From: HGM04593 sp045631205
GTDB taxonomy: Bacteria > Bacteroidota > Bacteroidia > Bacteroidales > Bacteroidaceae
Direction of reading: 5' to 3'
Assembly (NCBI GenBank): GCA_045631205.1
Contig: JAZQUI010000007.1
Span: forward strand, 1-64,000
Length of the DNA stretch: 64,000 nt
The translations under genes and the position numbers were made by a program. Under the pieces are notes generated by a model that had not been told where the DNA came from, did no database searches, and worked only from the letters and a program-made list of their open reading frames with translations. Of the stretch, positions 18,506 through 27,809 are shown piece after piece (within the stretch, counting starts at the first letter, position 1; every line of letters begins with the position of its first letter).

Positions 18506-19126
18506 TCAATTAAGGCTCTGGTTTATATATTTTCTATAAAACAGCAATATTGCAAATATACTGCAACTTATGCAAGCATCGGCAAAATTGAATATCGGGC
18601 TGAAAAAGATAAAATGCTCACCGCCTACAAAAGGTACCCAGGCGGGCCAGTCAAACGCAAACAACGGGAAATAGAACATATCCACCACATTGCCATACAT
18701 AAAACTGCTATACCCCTGACCAAAAGGAACAAGGTCGGCCACACGCCCCATACTATGGGTAAAAATCTCTCCATACAAAAGAGAATCCACAATATTACCC
18801 GCAGCACCGGCAAGTACAAATGCTATTGAAGCTACATAACCGATGGGAAATTTTCTGTTACGAACAACCTTGTATAGATAATACCCCAACAAGGAGACTG
18901 CCACAACACGAAAGCTTGTAAGGAACAATTTCCCCACAATTTCCATACCGAAGGCCATACCTCTGTTCTCGGTAAAATATATATAGAACCAATCTCCGCA
19001 CACCGAGAAACTCTCATGCAGATACATATTCAACTTCACCGCGACCTTTATTATTTGGTCGATCAGTATGGCTCCGACAACTATGGAAACAGCAGTCAGA
19101 GAACGTTTCTTAATTCCAGCCTTCAT
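18506..19126 (-). CDS. lspA: Lipoprotein signal peptidase (signal peptidase II)
   Basis: Inner-membrane aspartyl protease that removes signal peptides from prolipoproteins. Four hydrophobic segments are visible. The two catalytic aspartates lie in AGAAGNIVDSLLYG and in FNFADACISCS, matching the GNxxD and FNxAD motifs; GNVVDMFYFPLF precedes the second. At 206 residues it is longer than E. coli LspA (about 164) because of an insertion between the motifs that is common in this phylum. ATG 19126 is preferred over TTG 19135. It starts 6 bases after the traR stop. Confidence 0.93.
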   Translation of the reverse strand: MKAGIKKRSLTAVSIVVGAILIDQIIKVAVKLNMYLHESFSVCGDWFYIYFTENRGMAFGMEIVGKLFLTSFRVVAVSLLGYYLYKVVRNRKFPIGYVASIAFVLAGAAGNIVDSLLYGEIFTHSMGRVADLVPFGQGYSSFMYGNVVDMFYFPLFAFDWPAWVPFVGGEHFIFFSPIFNFADACISCSIFAILLFYRKYINQSLN

Positions 19127-19131
19127 TAAAA

Positions 19132-19506
19132 TCAACGATTTTTCTTCGCCTCAATGCTTAGCGTAGCGTGAGGAACAGCCATCAAACGTGCTTTTGATAT
19201 GAGTTTGCCCGTTTCGCGGCATATTCCATAGGTCTTGTTCTCTATACGTACAAGAGCATTCTGTAAGCCCTGGATGAATTTAGCCTGACGCTGTGCCAAG
19301 CGCATCTGTTCCTCAAGAGAAGCCGCTGCACTGCAATCCTCAAGGCCCTTATATGTCGATTCAGCATCAATGATACCATTCTCATCCTCGTTACGAATAG
19401 ATTTCATAATCTTATCGTAATCTCTTTTTGCCAACTCGAGTTTTTCGTTTATCACAGCACGGAACTCCTCAAGTTCCTCGTCTGAATAGCGCAAGTTTTC
19501 TGACAT
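19132..19506 (-). CDS. TraR/DksA-family protein lacking the zinc site
   Basis: DksA relatives reach into the RNA polymerase secondary channel through a coiled coil. The 124-residue product has an acidic coiled-coil N-terminus (about 10-90) and the DksA-type C-terminal segment YGICRETGKLI...RLMAVPHATLS. Of the four zinc-ligand positions of the family (C-x2-C-x17-C-x2-C) only the first remains Cys (C96); the others are Thr99, Ser117 and Ala120. This form is common in Bacteroidota. Operon position is between ileS and lspA. Whether it acts on transcription is an inference. Confidence 0.85.
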   Translation of the reverse strand: MSENLRYSDEELEEFRAVINEKLELAKRDYDKIMKSIRNEDENGIIDAESTYKGLEDCSAAASLEEQMRLAQRQAKFIQGLQNALVRIENKTYGICRETGKLISKARLMAVPHATLSIEAKKNR

Positions 19507-19549
19507 AATCTTTTCTTTTTAATATTATGGTTAGTAATAGTTTTTTCGA

Positions 19550-22500
19550 TTAAAGTTTTTTAATGGCAATGTTCAAGGTGTAACCATCGAGTTCAACAGC
19601 CTCACCCTCAACATTCTCACAGAGTTCAATTGAGTCGGCAAGAACCTGGTTGGCGATATACTCCTTGAACTCGCACACAGCCTCATCGCTGGTGCTGTTC
19701 TTGGAAACGGCTACAGCAATGCGGTCGGTAATTTCAAGACCACTCTCTTTACGCATAGCCTGTATCTTCTTGATTACCTCGCGGGCAATACCCTCGCGAC
19801 GCAACTCGTCGGTAACCTCAACATCGAGAGCAACGGTGAGAGCACCCTCGTTGGCAACGGTCCAACCGGGAACATCCTCGCTGAATATCTCAACATCGGC
19901 AAGTTCAATGAGAGCATCAGCACCCTCAACCTGCAATGTTATTGTGCCATTCTTTTCAAGCTCGGCTATCTGCTCCTGAGCCATTTCTGTAACAGCCACA
20001 TTCACACTCTTCATAAGTTTTCCGAACTTCTTACCCAAGGTACGGAAGTTACATTTAATCTTCTTGACGAGAATTCCGTCGCCCTCTACAAATTCGAGCT
20101 CTTTCACGTTGACCTCGCTCAATATAAGAGCTTTAACAGCCTCAATGCGTGCCTTCATAACCTCATCGGTTGTGGGTATGGCAATCTTCTGCAAGGGCTG
20201 GCGAACAATAAGCTGTTCCTTCTTGCGAAGCGCAAGTACCATTGACGAGATTTTCTGTGCAAGCTCCATACGATACTCAAGTTCCTTATCCACACACGCC
20301 TCGCAGCACTCGGGGAAGGTTGCAAGATGTACCGATTCGGCCTCGCCACGACCAGTCACCGATGTCAAATCCTGATAAAGACGGTCGGCATAGAAAGGAG
20401 CGATGGGAGCCATAAGGCGAGCTACGGTTTCAAGACAAGTATAAAGTGTCTGGTAAGCCGAAAGTTTGTCGGCGCTCATATCGGAGCCCCAGAAACGTTT
20501 GCGGCTCAAACGTACGAACCAGTTGCTCACGTTGTCAATTACAAATTCCTGAATAAGACGACCGGCCTTTGTGGGCTCATAATCGTTCAAGCAGGTATTT
20601 ACATCCTTAACAAGTGTATTCAACGCCGAAATAATCCAACGATCGAGTTCGGGACGCTCGTTAACAGGGATTTCAGCCTCATCGAAGGTGAAACCATCGA
20701 CATTGGCATACATTGTAAAGAAACTGTAAGTCTGGTACAACTTACCGAAGAAAGAGCGAATAACCTCTTTCACACCATCCTCGTTAAAACGCAAGTTATC
20801 CCAAGGAGCAGAGTTGGTAATCATATACCAACGCAAAGCATCGCTACCATAATTCTCAATAGTATCGAAGGGGTCAACCGCGTTACCAAGACGCTTAGAC
20901 ATTTTGTCACCGTTCTTGTCGAGTACAAGACCATTTGAGATAACAGTTTTGTAAGCAACGCTGTCGAACACCATTGTACCAATCGCGTGAAGAGTGTAGA
21001 ACCAACCACGTGTCTGGTCGACACCCTCGGCAATGAAGTCGGCTGGATAAATAGTGCGACTGTCGAGAGCCTCTTTATTCTCGAAAGGATAGTGTATCTG
21101 TGCATAAGGCATAGCACCCGAGTCGAACCAAACATCAATGAGGTCGAGTTCGCGTGTCATAACCTTTCCACTCTCCGATACAAGTTTAATATCATCGACA
21201 TAAGGACGGTGAAGATCTATCTTATCGTAGTTCTCACGGCTGTAATCACCGGGAACAAAACCTTTATCCTTGTAAGGATTGCTTGCCATTACGCCGGCAG
21301 CAACCGCCTTTTCAATTTCGTCGTAAAGTTCGGCAATAGAACCAATGCACTTTGCCTCGCCATCCTCGCTGGTCCAAATGGGCAGAGGAGTACCCCAGTA
21401 ACGGCTACGGCTCAAGTTCCAGTCGTTGAGGTTTTCAAGCCACTTGCCGAAACGGCCTGTACCGGTAGATTCAGGTTTCCATGTGATGGTTTTGTTGAGT
21501 TCGGTCATACGCTCCTTCATCTGTGAAGCACGAACGAACCAACTGTCGAGAGGATAATAGAGCACAGGCTTGTCTGTACGCCAGCAGTGGGGATAGTTGT
21601 GCAAGTGCTTTTCAATCTTGAACACCTTGCCCTGTTGCTTCATAGCCATACAGAGAACAACATCAAGTGTTTCGGCTTTTGCCGCAGCCTTGTCGTCATA
21701 TTTGCCGTCAATTGTATATTGAGGCTCGTACGCATTCTTGACATATGCACCGGCATATTTCGCATACTCTTCCACGTTTACGCAGTTTTTCACAAAATCC
21801 TCGTCGAGTTCATCGATTGCCCAGAATTTTCCTGTAAAATCGACCATAGGACGAGTCTCACCCTTCTTGTTCACCATAAACAAAGAAGGTATTCCGGCAG
21901 CCTTTGCCACAAAAGCATCGTCGGCACCGAATGTAGGCGCAATATGTACGATACCTGTACCATCTTCCACAGTAACATAATCACCGGGGATAACACGGAA
22001 ACCGGCATCGGAAATCTTTATCTCGTCGTTCTCCTTTGAAATGGGTTTAACCCAGGGGAACAACTGCTCATATCGCATACCAACGAGGTCACTACCCTTG
22101 TACTCGGCTACCACCTTGTAAGGAACCACTTTGTCGCCCTGTTTGTAGCTGTCGAGGGGCAACTCGGCACCTGCGGGGTTAAAGTGAGCATTGAGCAGAG
22201 CTTTTGCAAGCACCACTGTGATAGGCTCGCCCGAATAGCTGTTATATGACTGAACTGCCACATAATCAATTTTGGGGCCTACGCAAAGCGCGGTATTTGA
22301 AGGCAATGTCCAGGGTGTAGTTGTCCAGGCAAGGAAGAATGGAGTACCCCAACCCTGCATTTCGGGTTTAGGATCAAGCATACGGAACTGCGCAACAGCA
22401 GTTGTATCCTTAACATCGCGATAGCAACCGGGCTGGTTAAGCTCGTGTGAACTCAAGCCTGTACCTGCCGCAGGCGAATAAGGCTGTATGGTGTAACCCT

Positions 22501-23026
22501 TATAAAGCAAGCCCTTGTCATAAAGTTGCTTCAACAACCACCACAAAGACTCGATATAACTGTTTTCGTATGTAATGTAAGGATTTTCCAAATCTACCCA
22601 GTAGCCCATCTTACGGGTAAGTTCGGTCCATTCTCTTGTATATTTCATTACCTCCTCGCGGCAGTTGCGGTTGTAGTCATCAACCGAAATCTTTTTGCCG
22701 ATATCCTCTTTGGTAATGTTCAGTTTCTTCTCCACACCAAGCTCCACAGGCAGACCGTGAGTATCCCAACCGGCCTTACGTTTCACCTGGAAGCCCTTCA
22801 TTGTCTTGAAACGGCAGAATGTATCCTTTATGCTACGCGCCATAACGTGGTGAATACCGGGCATACCGTTAGCCGAAGGAGGACCTTCGAAAAAGACAAA
22901 CGATGGAGCACCCTCGCGCTCTGTCATACTCTTTGAGAACAAGTCCTTCTCGTCCCACTCTTTCAGCACATCTTTGTTAACAAGAGGCAGATTCAACTGA
23001 TTATATACAGGAAATTTCTTCTTCAT
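19550..23026 (-). CDS. ileS: Isoleucyl-tRNA synthetase
   Basis: Class I synthetase charging tRNA-Ile, with a CP1 editing domain against valine. At 1158 residues it is the long form, well above the ~940 of E. coli. The ATP site is GPPSANGMPGIHHVMARSIKD (HIGH region, near residue 50) and the KMSKS loop is KMSKRLGNAVDP. The editing-domain motif TTTPWTLPSNTALCVG is intact. The C-terminus lacks the paired CxxC zinc motif of E. coli IleS, and its length and features resemble the eukaryote-like IleS type. It is first in an operon with traR, lspA, DUF4296 and a small gene. Confidence 0.97.
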   Translation of the reverse strand: MKKKFPVYNQLNLPLVNKDVLKEWDEKDLFSKSMTEREGAPSFVFFEGPPSANGMPGIHHVMARSIKDTFCRFKTMKGFQVKRKAGWDTHGLPVELGVEKKLNITKEDIGKKISVDDYNRNCREEVMKYTREWTELTRKMGYWVDLENPYITYENSYIESLWWLLKQLYDKGLLYKGYTIQPYSPAAGTGLSSHELNQPGCYRDVKDTTAVAQFRMLDPKPEMQGWGTPFFLAWTTTPWTLPSNTALCVGPKIDYVAVQSYNSYSGEPITVVLAKALLNAHFNPAGAELPLDSYKQGDKVVPYKVVAEYKGSDLVGMRYEQLFPWVKPISKENDEIKISDAGFRVIPGDYVTVEDGTGIVHIAPTFGADDAFVAKAAGIPSLFMVNKKGETRPMVDFTGKFWAIDELDEDFVKNCVNVEEYAKYAGAYVKNAYEPQYTIDGKYDDKAAAKAETLDVVLCMAMKQQGKVFKIEKHLHNYPHCWRTDKPVLYYPLDSWFVRASQMKERMTELNKTITWKPESTGTGRFGKWLENLNDWNLSRSRYWGTPLPIWTSEDGEAKCIGSIAELYDEIEKAVAAGVMASNPYKDKGFVPGDYSRENYDKIDLHRPYVDDIKLVSESGKVMTRELDLIDVWFDSGAMPYAQIHYPFENKEALDSRTIYPADFIAEGVDQTRGWFYTLHAIGTMVFDSVAYKTVISNGLVLDKNGDKMSKRLGNAVDPFDTIENYGSDALRWYMITNSAPWDNLRFNEDGVKEVIRSFFGKLYQTYSFFTMYANVDGFTFDEAEIPVNERPELDRWIISALNTLVKDVNTCLNDYEPTKAGRLIQEFVIDNVSNWFVRLSRKRFWGSDMSADKLSAYQTLYTCLETVARLMAPIAPFYADRLYQDLTSVTGRGEAESVHLATFPECCEACVDKELEYRMELAQKISSMVLALRKKEQLIVRQPLQKIAIPTTDEVMKARIEAVKALILSEVNVKELEFVEGDGILVKKIKCNFRTLGKKFGKLMKSVNVAVTEMAQEQIAELEKNGTITLQVEGADALIELADVEIFSEDVPGWTVANEGALTVALDVEVTDELRREGIAREVIKKIQAMRKESGLEITDRIAVAVSKNSTSDEAVCEFKEYIANQVLADSIELCENVEGEAVELDGYTLNIAIKKL

Positions 23027-23052
23027 TTTATCCTAAAAATTATAAAGTTGCG

Positions 23053-23060
23053 CAAAGTTA
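23053..23060 (-). promoter_or_regulatory. -7 box of the ileS promoter
   Basis: Minus-strand TAACTTTG fits TAnnTTTG, 26 bases before the ileS ATG. The -33 box is unclear because of a poly-A tract upstream. Confidence 0.55.
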
Positions 23061-23128
23061 TCAAAAAAAAACGAAAAGTAAAAGAGTTGAGCCTTATTAT
23101 TAAATAATAAACCCGCCGAGTTCAAGAA

Positions 23129-23160
23129 GAAAAAAAGCGCGGCAGTAATCACCGCCGCGC
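23129..23160 (-). terminator. Terminator of the M18 aminopeptidase gene
   Basis: GCGCGGC (23137-23143) pairs with GCCGCGC (23154-23160); on the minus strand the stem is followed by a run of seven T. It lies 31 bases after the aminopeptidase stop. Confidence 0.88.
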
Positions 23161-23190
23161 CATATTTGAAAACATTTACAAATGCTTTTA

Positions 23191-24471
23191 TCAATCGGCA
23201 TCGAAGAAAACCGTAAATGCCTTTATTGCATACTCGGTATCCACCGCTGCCGAAGTCTCACGCGCCGAGTGCATACCCCACATAGGATTACCCATATCCA
23301 CACCTCTCATAGGCAACTGAGTTGTCAAAGTATTTCCCAAAGTAGAGCCACCTGCAATATCGCTGCGATTCACGAAATACTGGAACGGAACACCCGCTGC
23401 GCGACACACCTCGGCAAACACCGCTGCCGACTCAGCATCGGTTACATATTTCTGGTTTGCATTGTACTTTATCACAGGGCCACCACCCATTACTGGATGA
23501 TTTGTCGGGTCGTGTTTTTCGCTGTAATTGGGATGCAAAGCGTGTGCCATATCGGCCGAAACCATAAACGAATTCTCCACGGCAGCGTAAAGGTCACCGG
23601 CAGCTCCACCACGATTTAAAATAATAGCATCCAACAAATTACGCAACATAGGAGATGCAGAACCTTGCTTTGTCATATTACCGGTTTCCTCGTTGTCGAA
23701 GAGGGCAAGCACCTGAGTCATTTTCGAAGGCTTACTTTCGGCCATCGCCTTAAGACCGGCAAAGCACATAAGAAGGTCGTCCTGTCGACCACCCGACACG
23801 AATTCATTGTTCACCCCGCACAAGCAAGCAGGTGTTGCCTCGTAGAGCGAGAGGTCGAAATCGAGTATATCCTCAACTTTTGCACCAAGCTCTTCGGCCA
23901 CCACGCGAAGTAAAAAATTTTCCTTTTCAAACTGGCCGTTTATGAAGCCCAACACAGGCATCATATCTTTCTGTCGGTTTATCTTGTTACCCTCGTTCAC
24001 TTCGCGATTGAAATGTATTGCAAGATGAGGAATAAGTAACAACGGGCGTTTAATATGCAACAAGCGTGTAACGGGGCGCAAAGGCGACTCACCGCGCAAT
24101 ATCACACGACCGGCAAGAGAGAGAGGACGGTCGAACCAGGTATAGAGAATAGGACCGCCATAAACCTCGGTATTCAAACGTATCATACCACCCTCCGACA
24201 CCATTTCGGGCGCAGGCTTCACACGAAAACAGGGCGAGTCGGTGTGAGCGCAGATAAGTTTAAAGCCATCGGTCACAGCACCGGTTCCAACACGAAATGC
24301 AAACAACGCCGAACCGTTCTTTGTTATATAGTATCCTTTACCGGTTTCAAGCTTGGGCAGTGCACCCATCTCCACCTTTTCAAAACCAGCCGACGACAAG
24401 AAACCCTCGGCATATTTCACCGCCAGAAAATTCACAGGCGAAGCATCGAGCATATTAAGCAATTCTTTCAT
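23191..24471 (-). CDS. M18-family metalloaminopeptidase
   Basis: Cytoplasmic dinuclear-zinc aminopeptidase of family M18, cleaving N-terminal residues, often acidic ones in related enzymes. Visible metal and catalytic segments are LICAHTDSPCFRVKP (first His ligand), LFDNEETGN (bridging Asp/Glu and catalytic Glu), SADMAHALHPNYSEKHDPT and the C-terminal GMHSARETSAAVDTEY with the last His ligand. I use ATG 24471, since the longer frame starts with TTG. It has 426 residues, normal length. It is close behind the APH-RapZ gene (15 bases) and ends at a strong terminator. Confidence 0.95.
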   Translation of the reverse strand: MKELLNMLDASPVNFLAVKYAEGFLSSAGFEKVEMGALPKLETGKGYYITKNGSALFAFRVGTGAVTDGFKLICAHTDSPCFRVKPAPEMVSEGGMIRLNTEVYGGPILYTWFDRPLSLAGRVILRGESPLRPVTRLLHIKRPLLLIPHLAIHFNREVNEGNKINRQKDMMPVLGFINGQFEKENFLLRVVAEELGAKVEDILDFDLSLYEATPACLCGVNNEFVSGGRQDDLLMCFAGLKAMAESKPSKMTQVLALFDNEETGNMTKQGSASPMLRNLLDAIILNRGGAAGDLYAAVENSFMVSADMAHALHPNYSEKHDPTNHPVMGGGPVIKYNANQKYVTDAESAAVFAEVCRAAGVPFQYFVNRSDIAGGSTLGNTLTTQLPMRGVDMGNPMWGMHSARETSAAVDTEYAIKAFTVFFDAD

Positions 24472-24486
24472 ATACAATAATTTAAT

Positions 24487-25908
24487 TTAGCGTTTTTCAA
24501 TTATATATTTTCTGTTCAGCATCTTGTGTGTAACCACCACCTTGACACCGAATTTTTCGGCAACATGGCGGGCTATGTGTTCGGCACTATATACCGAACG
24601 ATGCTGCCCACCTGTGCAACCGCAGCACACCTGTATGTGGGTAAAACCACGACGTTTATAGGTATCGACCATATTATCCACAAGCGCATAAGCATTGTCG
24701 AGGAATGCCGAAATTTCACTCTCCTCTTCAAGGAACTTAATCACCGGCTCGTCCATTCCGCAGAGTTTCTTGTAAGGCTCGTAACGCCCGGGGTTATGTA
24801 TAGCGCGACAGTCGAACACAAAACCACCTCCGTTACCCGAATAATCAACCGGAATACCTCTGCGATAAGAAAAGCTCAGCACATCAACCACCAATTCCGG
24901 CGAATCGTTTTTCACAAACATAGGCAAAATTAAAATCTCTTTCACAAGTTTCAAGAGATAAGGAAATTCCCCACGCACTGCTTCAAGCTGCTCCGCAAGG
25001 CCGGCGAGCGCCCCGGGAATGGTTTCTATAAAAGCTTTTTTATGTTCGTAAAGCCCACGAAAGCCATAGGTTCCAAGATTCTGCAAAAGGCGAAATATGC
25101 GGAAGAAGGTAAGCGTGTGCATAAACGCACTGCGTTCAACCTTGCGATACTTGCCAAGCGCGGAAATATAGACATCGAGCATCGCCTCCACCACTTCGGG
25201 TGTATAACAAGCGCGCGCCTGCCCCACAAACGAAGCAACATCGTAATAGACAGGCCCTTTACGACCGCCTTGAAAATCTATATAATAAGGTTCATCGCCA
25301 CGCATCATCACATTGCGCGACTGGAAATCCCTGTACATAAAGACATTGTCGCCACACGACAGGAGCACCTGTGTAAGTTTCTCAAACTCATCTTCGAGCA
25401 GATTTTCGTCAAATTCCACTCCTACGCCTTTAAGGAAACAATATTTGAAATAGTTCAAATCCCACATAATTGTGCGACGCTCAAATTCTGCCACAGGATA
25501 GCAGACCGAAAAATCGAACCCCTCGGCTACGCGATACTGAATATCGGGGAGTTCCGACATCACGCGACACAGAACATCGACATCCTTTTGCGAAAAAGTT
25601 CCGGCATCGCGCGATTCCTTCATAAAGGCAAAAAGCGACATATCGCCCAAATCCTCCTGCACATAGCAAAGAGCATCGTCACTCACAGCAAGCACACGCG
25701 GAGCATTTAGCCCGCAAGCAACAAATTGGTCACTCACGGCAACAAACGCTTTATTTTCCTCCACACAAGTACCAACAACACCTATCAAGGAGATATCGCC
25801 CGCGCGCATCCTATAATATGCGCGATTCGAGCCATCACCCGACAATTTCACCACGCTTTCAGGAGCCACACCTGCAACTTTTTCAAAAAGCAAATTCAGC
25901 ACTTTCAT
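24487..25908 (-). CDS. AmgK-like phosphotransferase fused to a RapZ C-terminal domain
   Basis: The 473-residue product joins two modules. Residues ~1-320 are an aminoglycoside-phosphotransferase-like kinase with the catalytic segment MYRDFQSRNVMMRG and the metal-binding YIDFQGG, most similar in pattern to AmgK, the anomeric MurNAc/GlcNAc kinase of peptidoglycan recycling. Residues ~335-473 match the C-terminal half of RapZ, with DCRAIHNPGRY and CGCTGGQHRSVYSAEHIA; the Walker-A ATPase half of RapZ is absent. ATG 25908 is chosen because a promoter box at 25941-25948 leaves almost no leader for the TTG at 25929. No MurU-type nucleotidyltransferase is adjacent. The substrate is inferred. Confidence 0.85.
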   Translation of the reverse strand: MKVLNLLFEKVAGVAPESVVKLSGDGSNRAYYRMRAGDISLIGVVGTCVEENKAFVAVSDQFVACGLNAPRVLAVSDDALCYVQEDLGDMSLFAFMKESRDAGTFSQKDVDVLCRVMSELPDIQYRVAEGFDFSVCYPVAEFERRTIMWDLNYFKYCFLKGVGVEFDENLLEDEFEKLTQVLLSCGDNVFMYRDFQSRNVMMRGDEPYYIDFQGGRKGPVYYDVASFVGQARACYTPEVVEAMLDVYISALGKYRKVERSAFMHTLTFFRIFRLLQNLGTYGFRGLYEHKKAFIETIPGALAGLAEQLEAVRGEFPYLLKLVKEILILPMFVKNDSPELVVDVLSFSYRRGIPVDYSGNGGGFVFDCRAIHNPGRYEPYKKLCGMDEPVIKFLEEESEISAFLDNAYALVDNMVDTYKRRGFTHIQVCCGCTGGQHRSVYSAEHIARHVAEKFGVKVVVTHKMLNRKYIIEKR

Positions 25909-25940
25909 CTTAACTTCAAAAATATGCAAATCATTTTTGG

Positions 25941-25948
25941 CGAAGATA
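25941..25948 (-). promoter_or_regulatory. -7 box of the APH-RapZ gene
   Basis: Minus-strand TATCTTCG, a frequent variant of TAnnTTTG, 33 bases before ATG 25908. This position argues against the longer TTG start at 25929. Confidence 0.55.
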
Positions 25949-26223
25949 CATCAAGTTTGGCGAAATAAAAACAAAAAAAAGAATAATTCAATACAATTTA
26001 CATCAACAAAATATTACAAAAAAGCATTAAAAGAGAAGTTACACGCGATTTTGCACTGACAATTTGAAACGCAAAAAGAGTTACCACTTACTTTTTTGAA
26101 ACAAAAATCTCCTTTTTCAACCTTTTCTTTGGAAAATAAATGCCCAATACGCAACAAAATAAACTTTTTTCTTGTTTTTTCAAAAAAACGCTTGCATTTC
26201 TTCATTTTTTCAAATCCAAACAT

Positions 26224-26231
26224 TAACTTTG
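26224..26231 (+). promoter_or_regulatory. -7 box of the gdhA promoter
   Basis: TAACTTTG fits TAnnTTTG and lies 87 bases before the gdhA ATG, leaving an AT-rich leader of about 80 bases. Confidence 0.6.
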
Positions 26232-26318
26232 CGCAGTTAAATAAAAAAGTGAGAATTTATAACAAATTCTTGCATAAAAATGCAATTTAACCCCGAAACA
26301 ATTTAAAATTCTAAAAAT

Positions 26319-27653
26319 ATGAAAGTAGAAACAACACTTGAAAATCTCAAAAAGAGATTTCCCAACGAGCCCGAATATTTTCAGGCAGTAGAAGAGGTAC
26401 TCCGTTCTATCGAGGAGGAGTACAACAAACACCCCGAGTTTGAGGCAAACAACCTTATCGAGCGCCTTTGTATCCCCGATCGCGTATTCACATTCCGCGT
26501 AACTTGGGCTGATGACAAAGGTAACGTACACGTAAACACAGGTTATCGCGTACAGCACAACAACGCTATCGGTCCCTACAAAGGCGGTATCCGTTTCCAC
26601 CCCTCTGTAAACGTTGGTATCCTCAAATACCTCGCTTTCGAGCAGACATTCAAGAACTCACTCACTACACTCCCTATGGGTGGTGCCAAAGGTGGTTCTG
26701 ACTTCGACCCCAAAGGCAAGAGCGACGCTGAGGTTATGCGTTTCTGTCAAGCATTCATCACCGAGTTGTGGCGCAACATTGGTCCCGACATGGACGTACC
26801 TGCCGGTGATATCGGCGTAGGTGCACGCGAGGTTGGCTACATGTTCGGTTTCTACAAGAAACTCACACGCCAGTTCAACGGTGTATTCACCGGTAAAGGC
26901 CTCGAGTTCGGTGGTTCACTCATTCGCCCCGAAGCAACAGGCTACGGTAACATATACTTCTTGCAGGAGATGTTAAAGACACGCGGCCTGGATATCAAGG
27001 ACAAGGTATGCCTTGTATCGGGTTCGGGCAACGTGGCACAATACACAGTGGAGAAAGTTATTGAGCTCGGCGGTAAAGTTGTAACAATGAGCGACTCTAA
27101 CGGCTACATCTACGACCCCGATGGTATCACACGCGAGAAGCTCAACTTCATTATGGAACTCAAGAACGTACGTCGCGGCCGCATCAAGGAGTATGCCGAC
27201 AAATATGGTTGCAAATACGTTGCCGATGCTAAACCCTGGTGCGAGAAAGGTGACATCGCTCTCCCCTCTGCAACACAGAACGAGATTAACGGTGAGCACG
27301 CCAAGACACTCGTTGCAAACGGCGTAATCGCGGTATCAGAAGGTGCAAATATGCCCTCAACACCCGCTGCCATCCAGACTTTCCAGAATGCAAAAATACT
27401 TTACGCACCCGGCAAGGCATCTAACGCCGGCGGTGTATCGGTATCGGGTCTCGAGATGAGCCAGAACTCAGGCAAAATCAACTGGAGCAGCGCCAAGGTT
27501 GACGAGATGTTGCACGAGATTATGCACAACATCCACGAGGCTTGCGTTAAATACGGTACTTGCGAGGATGGTTACATCGACTATGTAAAGGGTGCAAACG
27601 TTGCCGGATTCCTCAAAGTTGCCAAAGCTATGATGGCACAAGGTCTCGTATAA
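26319..27653 (+). CDS. gdhA: NADP-specific glutamate dehydrogenase
   Basis: Assimilates ammonium by reductive amination of 2-oxoglutarate to glutamate using NADPH. The 444-residue length is that of hexameric NADP enzymes. The substrate region has YKGGIRFHPSVN and the catalytic lysine lies in LPMGGAKGGSDFDP. The dinucleotide fold contains VSGSGNVAQYTVEKV, whose GSGNV turn is the family form. The final ~200 residues include the NAGGVSVSGLEMSQN helix. Codons are strongly biased, suggesting high expression. It stands alone with a promoter and a strong terminator. Confidence 0.97.
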   Translation: MKVETTLENLKKRFPNEPEYFQAVEEVLRSIEEEYNKHPEFEANNLIERLCIPDRVFTFRVTWADDKGNVHVNTGYRVQHNNAIGPYKGGIRFHPSVNVGILKYLAFEQTFKNSLTTLPMGGAKGGSDFDPKGKSDAEVMRFCQAFITELWRNIGPDMDVPAGDIGVGAREVGYMFGFYKKLTRQFNGVFTGKGLEFGGSLIRPEATGYGNIYFLQEMLKTRGLDIKDKVCLVSGSGNVAQYTVEKVIELGGKVVTMSDSNGYIYDPDGITREKLNFIMELKNVRRGRIKEYADKYGCKYVADAKPWCEKGDIALPSATQNEINGEHAKTLVANGVIAVSEGANMPSTPAAIQTFQNAKILYAPGKASNAGGVSVSGLEMSQNSGKINWSSAKVDEMLHEIMHNIHEACVKYGTCEDGYIDYVKGANVAGFLKVAKAMMAQGLV

Positions 27654-27684
27654 TAAAAGAGATTTTAAAACCTTCACACATCGG

Positions 27685-27716
27685 CGGGCTCCCAAAATTT
27701 GGGAGCCCGTTTTTTT
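27685..27716 (+). terminator. Terminator of gdhA
   Basis: Perfect 12-bp arms CGGGCTCCCAAA (27685-27696) and TTTGGGAGCCCG (27698-27709) followed by a run of seven T. It is 31 bases past the gdhA stop. Confidence 0.95.
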
Positions 27717-27755
27717 ATTCTATTAAGCCAAGAGTTCCACACAACACTTACAACA

Positions 27756-27787
27756 CTTGCATAAACCCCTATTTTTCATTATCTTCG
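27756..27787 (+). promoter_or_regulatory. Promoter of the AmpG-type permease gene
   Basis: CTTG (27756-27759) and TATCTTCG (27780-27787) are 20 bases apart. The ATG follows 22 bases after the -7 box. Confidence 0.65.
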
Positions 27788-27809
27788 CAGTATAAAAGCC
27801 AAACATACT

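Larger units (their letters stand above)
25930..26318. other. AT-rich divergent intergenic region before gdhA
   Basis: A 389-base gap between the APH-RapZ fusion and gdhA with no credible gene. It contains many A- and T-tracts and short T/A palindromes (for example TTTTTTCAAAAAAA near 26175). The only regulatory signals I can support are the two -7 boxes at 25941-25948 (minus) and 26224-26231 (plus). Confidence 0.5.

Noticed and set aside
25908..25929. TTG start at 25929 for the APH-RapZ gene
   Set aside because: A -7 box at 25941-25948 leaves too short a leader; ATG 25908 fits better.
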